A stretch of DNA of 64,000 bases from positions 806,001 through 870,000 of the forward strand of contig CP102145.1 in the NCBI GenBank assembly GCA_024583055.1. Reading direction: 5' to 3'. The notes beneath the pieces were generated by a model. That model was not told the origin of the DNA. It did not search any database and saw only the letters and a program-made list of their open reading frames with translations. Positions within the stretch are counted from its first letter, which is position 1. The number at the start of each line of letters is the position of its first letter. Made by a program: the position numbers and the translations under genes. The DNA comes from Streptococcus suis (GTDB lineage Bacteria; Bacillota; Bacilli; Lactobacillales; Streptococcaceae). Positions 63,420 through 64,000 of this stretch are shown here, one piece after another.

Positions 63420-64000
63420 TTACTGATTTGCTTTGTATTGATCGTAGTATTTTTGCTTGATAGCTAACCAGTCAGAAAGACCATAGCTTTCCAACTCTTT
63501 CAAATAGCTATCCCACTCTTCTTCGACACCGCCGTTAACAATCCATTCTGCACGTTTGCGGTAGATGAAGTCGTTCATGTCTGCTTCAACTTGGGCAATC
63601 TTATCCAAATCTTCTTGTTCCATGAAGACACGAGGGTAGATATCATCGTTGGTCACATAGTCAAGATAAGTAGCGTGCATCAAGTCCAAACGCCATTTAG
63701 CATCGTCTGGCATGGTTGTTACAGTACCATAGTATTCATCAAGAATAGCAAGCGGTCCACCAACTTCTGTCTTCTGACGCAATTCGCCTGGAGCTGTACC
63801 ATTCAATGGTAAGTGCTTAAGACTGTTGGTTGCTGTATCAAGTTCAAAGATGTTTTGTTGGGTTTCATCACCATAGGTACCCCAGTTGTTTTGAACAGAT
63901 TGGAGCGGAGCATATTGAGCGTCAATCCATTTAGCCGTCAACTCCAAGTTTTTGTTAGCTGAGGTGATAACCATACGGTCACGCTGGAAGCCCATGCCGT
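63420..64000 (-). CDS. susX: Sugar ABC transporter substrate-binding protein, C-terminal part
   Basis: The last 192 codons of an extracellular binding protein; the start lies beyond the window edge. The visible part contains GFQRDRMVITSANKNLELTA and ends in LKELESYGLSDWLAIKQKYYDQYKANQ, the typical helical end of a large (about 500-residue) oligosaccharide-binding protein of the family with DUF3502-like C-terminus. The frame is open to 64000. It precedes susH by 18 bp; sucrose or fructo-oligosaccharide binding is inferred from that. Confidence 0.82.
   Translation of the reverse strand, partial: GMGFQRDRMVITSANKNLELTAKWIDAQYAPLQSVQNNWGTYGDETQQNIFELDTATNSLKHLPLNGTAPGELRQKTEVGGPLAILDEYYGTVTTMPDDAKWRLDLMHATYLDYVTNDDIYPRVFMEQEDLDKIAQVEADMNDFIYRKRAEWIVNGGVEEEWDSYLKELESYGLSDWLAIKQKYYDQYKANQ

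Overview
The window looks like a chromosomal segment of a low-GC streptococcus, most likely Streptococcus suis or a close relative. The evidence is gene content and neighbourhoods: a competence protein CoiA, an FbpA/RqcH-type fibronectin-binding protein, the pnpR/pnpS phosphate two-component genes beside a pst operon, a susX/susH sucrose pair, a YSIRK surface-protein signal peptide, a Trp T-box in front of a trpXYZ-type transporter, and a pneumococcal BOX-like repeat. The species name is inference. There is no rRNA, tRNA, CRISPR array, prophage or insertion sequence. Most genes lie on the minus strand.

Layout. 1-4600: the start of a surface protein (cut by the window edge), then ridA-rapZ-yvcK-whiA, and an acetyltransferase broken by a frameshift. 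4600-8500: a DUF1858/DUF438 hemerythrin pair, a DUF2130 coiled-coil protein with a nuclease-like motif, an SRPBCC protein and a small membrane protein. 8586-11645: an ABC transporter led by a T-box with a UGG (Trp) specifier. 11748-13406: rqcH on the plus strand. 13588-19970: pstSCAB-phoU-pnpR-pnpS with a Pho-box-like direct repeat in front. 20078-25746: acetolactate decarboxylase, a TPR protein, an AI-2E family exporter, a lactonase, a 61-residue helical protein, a HAD phosphatase and an arsenate-reductase-like protein. 26032-27619: enolase followed by an 86-bp tandem repeat of terminator-like hairpins. 27769-36910: yueI-like gene, pepF, a lipoprotein, coiA, a GNAT enzyme, metG and two tandem DUF1361 paralogues. 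36952-39367: a poorly known region with two unlisted small membrane proteins and an ORF remnant. 39377-43520: tyrA, aroC, aroD and an rRNA methyltransferase. 43561-49865: an LtaS-family enzyme with a structured leader, ezrA and gyrB. 50270-55338: a second, complete pst operon with two pstB genes. 55359-64000: rsmF-like, IMPase, UPF0223, spx, a potassium channel, ribF, truB, a YeiH transporter, and susH/susX running off the end.

How the parts work together. Two phosphate ABC systems share the window. The first carries its own two-component system and a direct repeat matching the Pho box; the second has an ordinary housekeeping-type promoter and a PstB whose switch histidine is replaced by arginine. 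Tryptophan uptake is controlled by tRNA charging through the T-box. Aromatic amino-acid synthesis is represented by aroD-aroC-tyrA without aroE and aroB between them. Cell-envelope and division genes (whiA, yvcK, rapZ, ezrA, the LtaS homologue) are scattered across it.

The most unusual signals are non-coding or very small: the tandem hairpin repeat behind eno with compensatory changes; two copies of a terminal-inverted-repeat (MITE-like) element; a BOX-like element inside the gyrB leader; at least five genes whose -10 box lies 6-8 nt before the start codon with no Shine-Dalgarno site (leaderless candidates); a 12-codon ORF between the T-box terminator and trpX; and a pair of overlapping micro-genes at 37776-38045. 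I found no obvious new multi-gene defence or mobile system.
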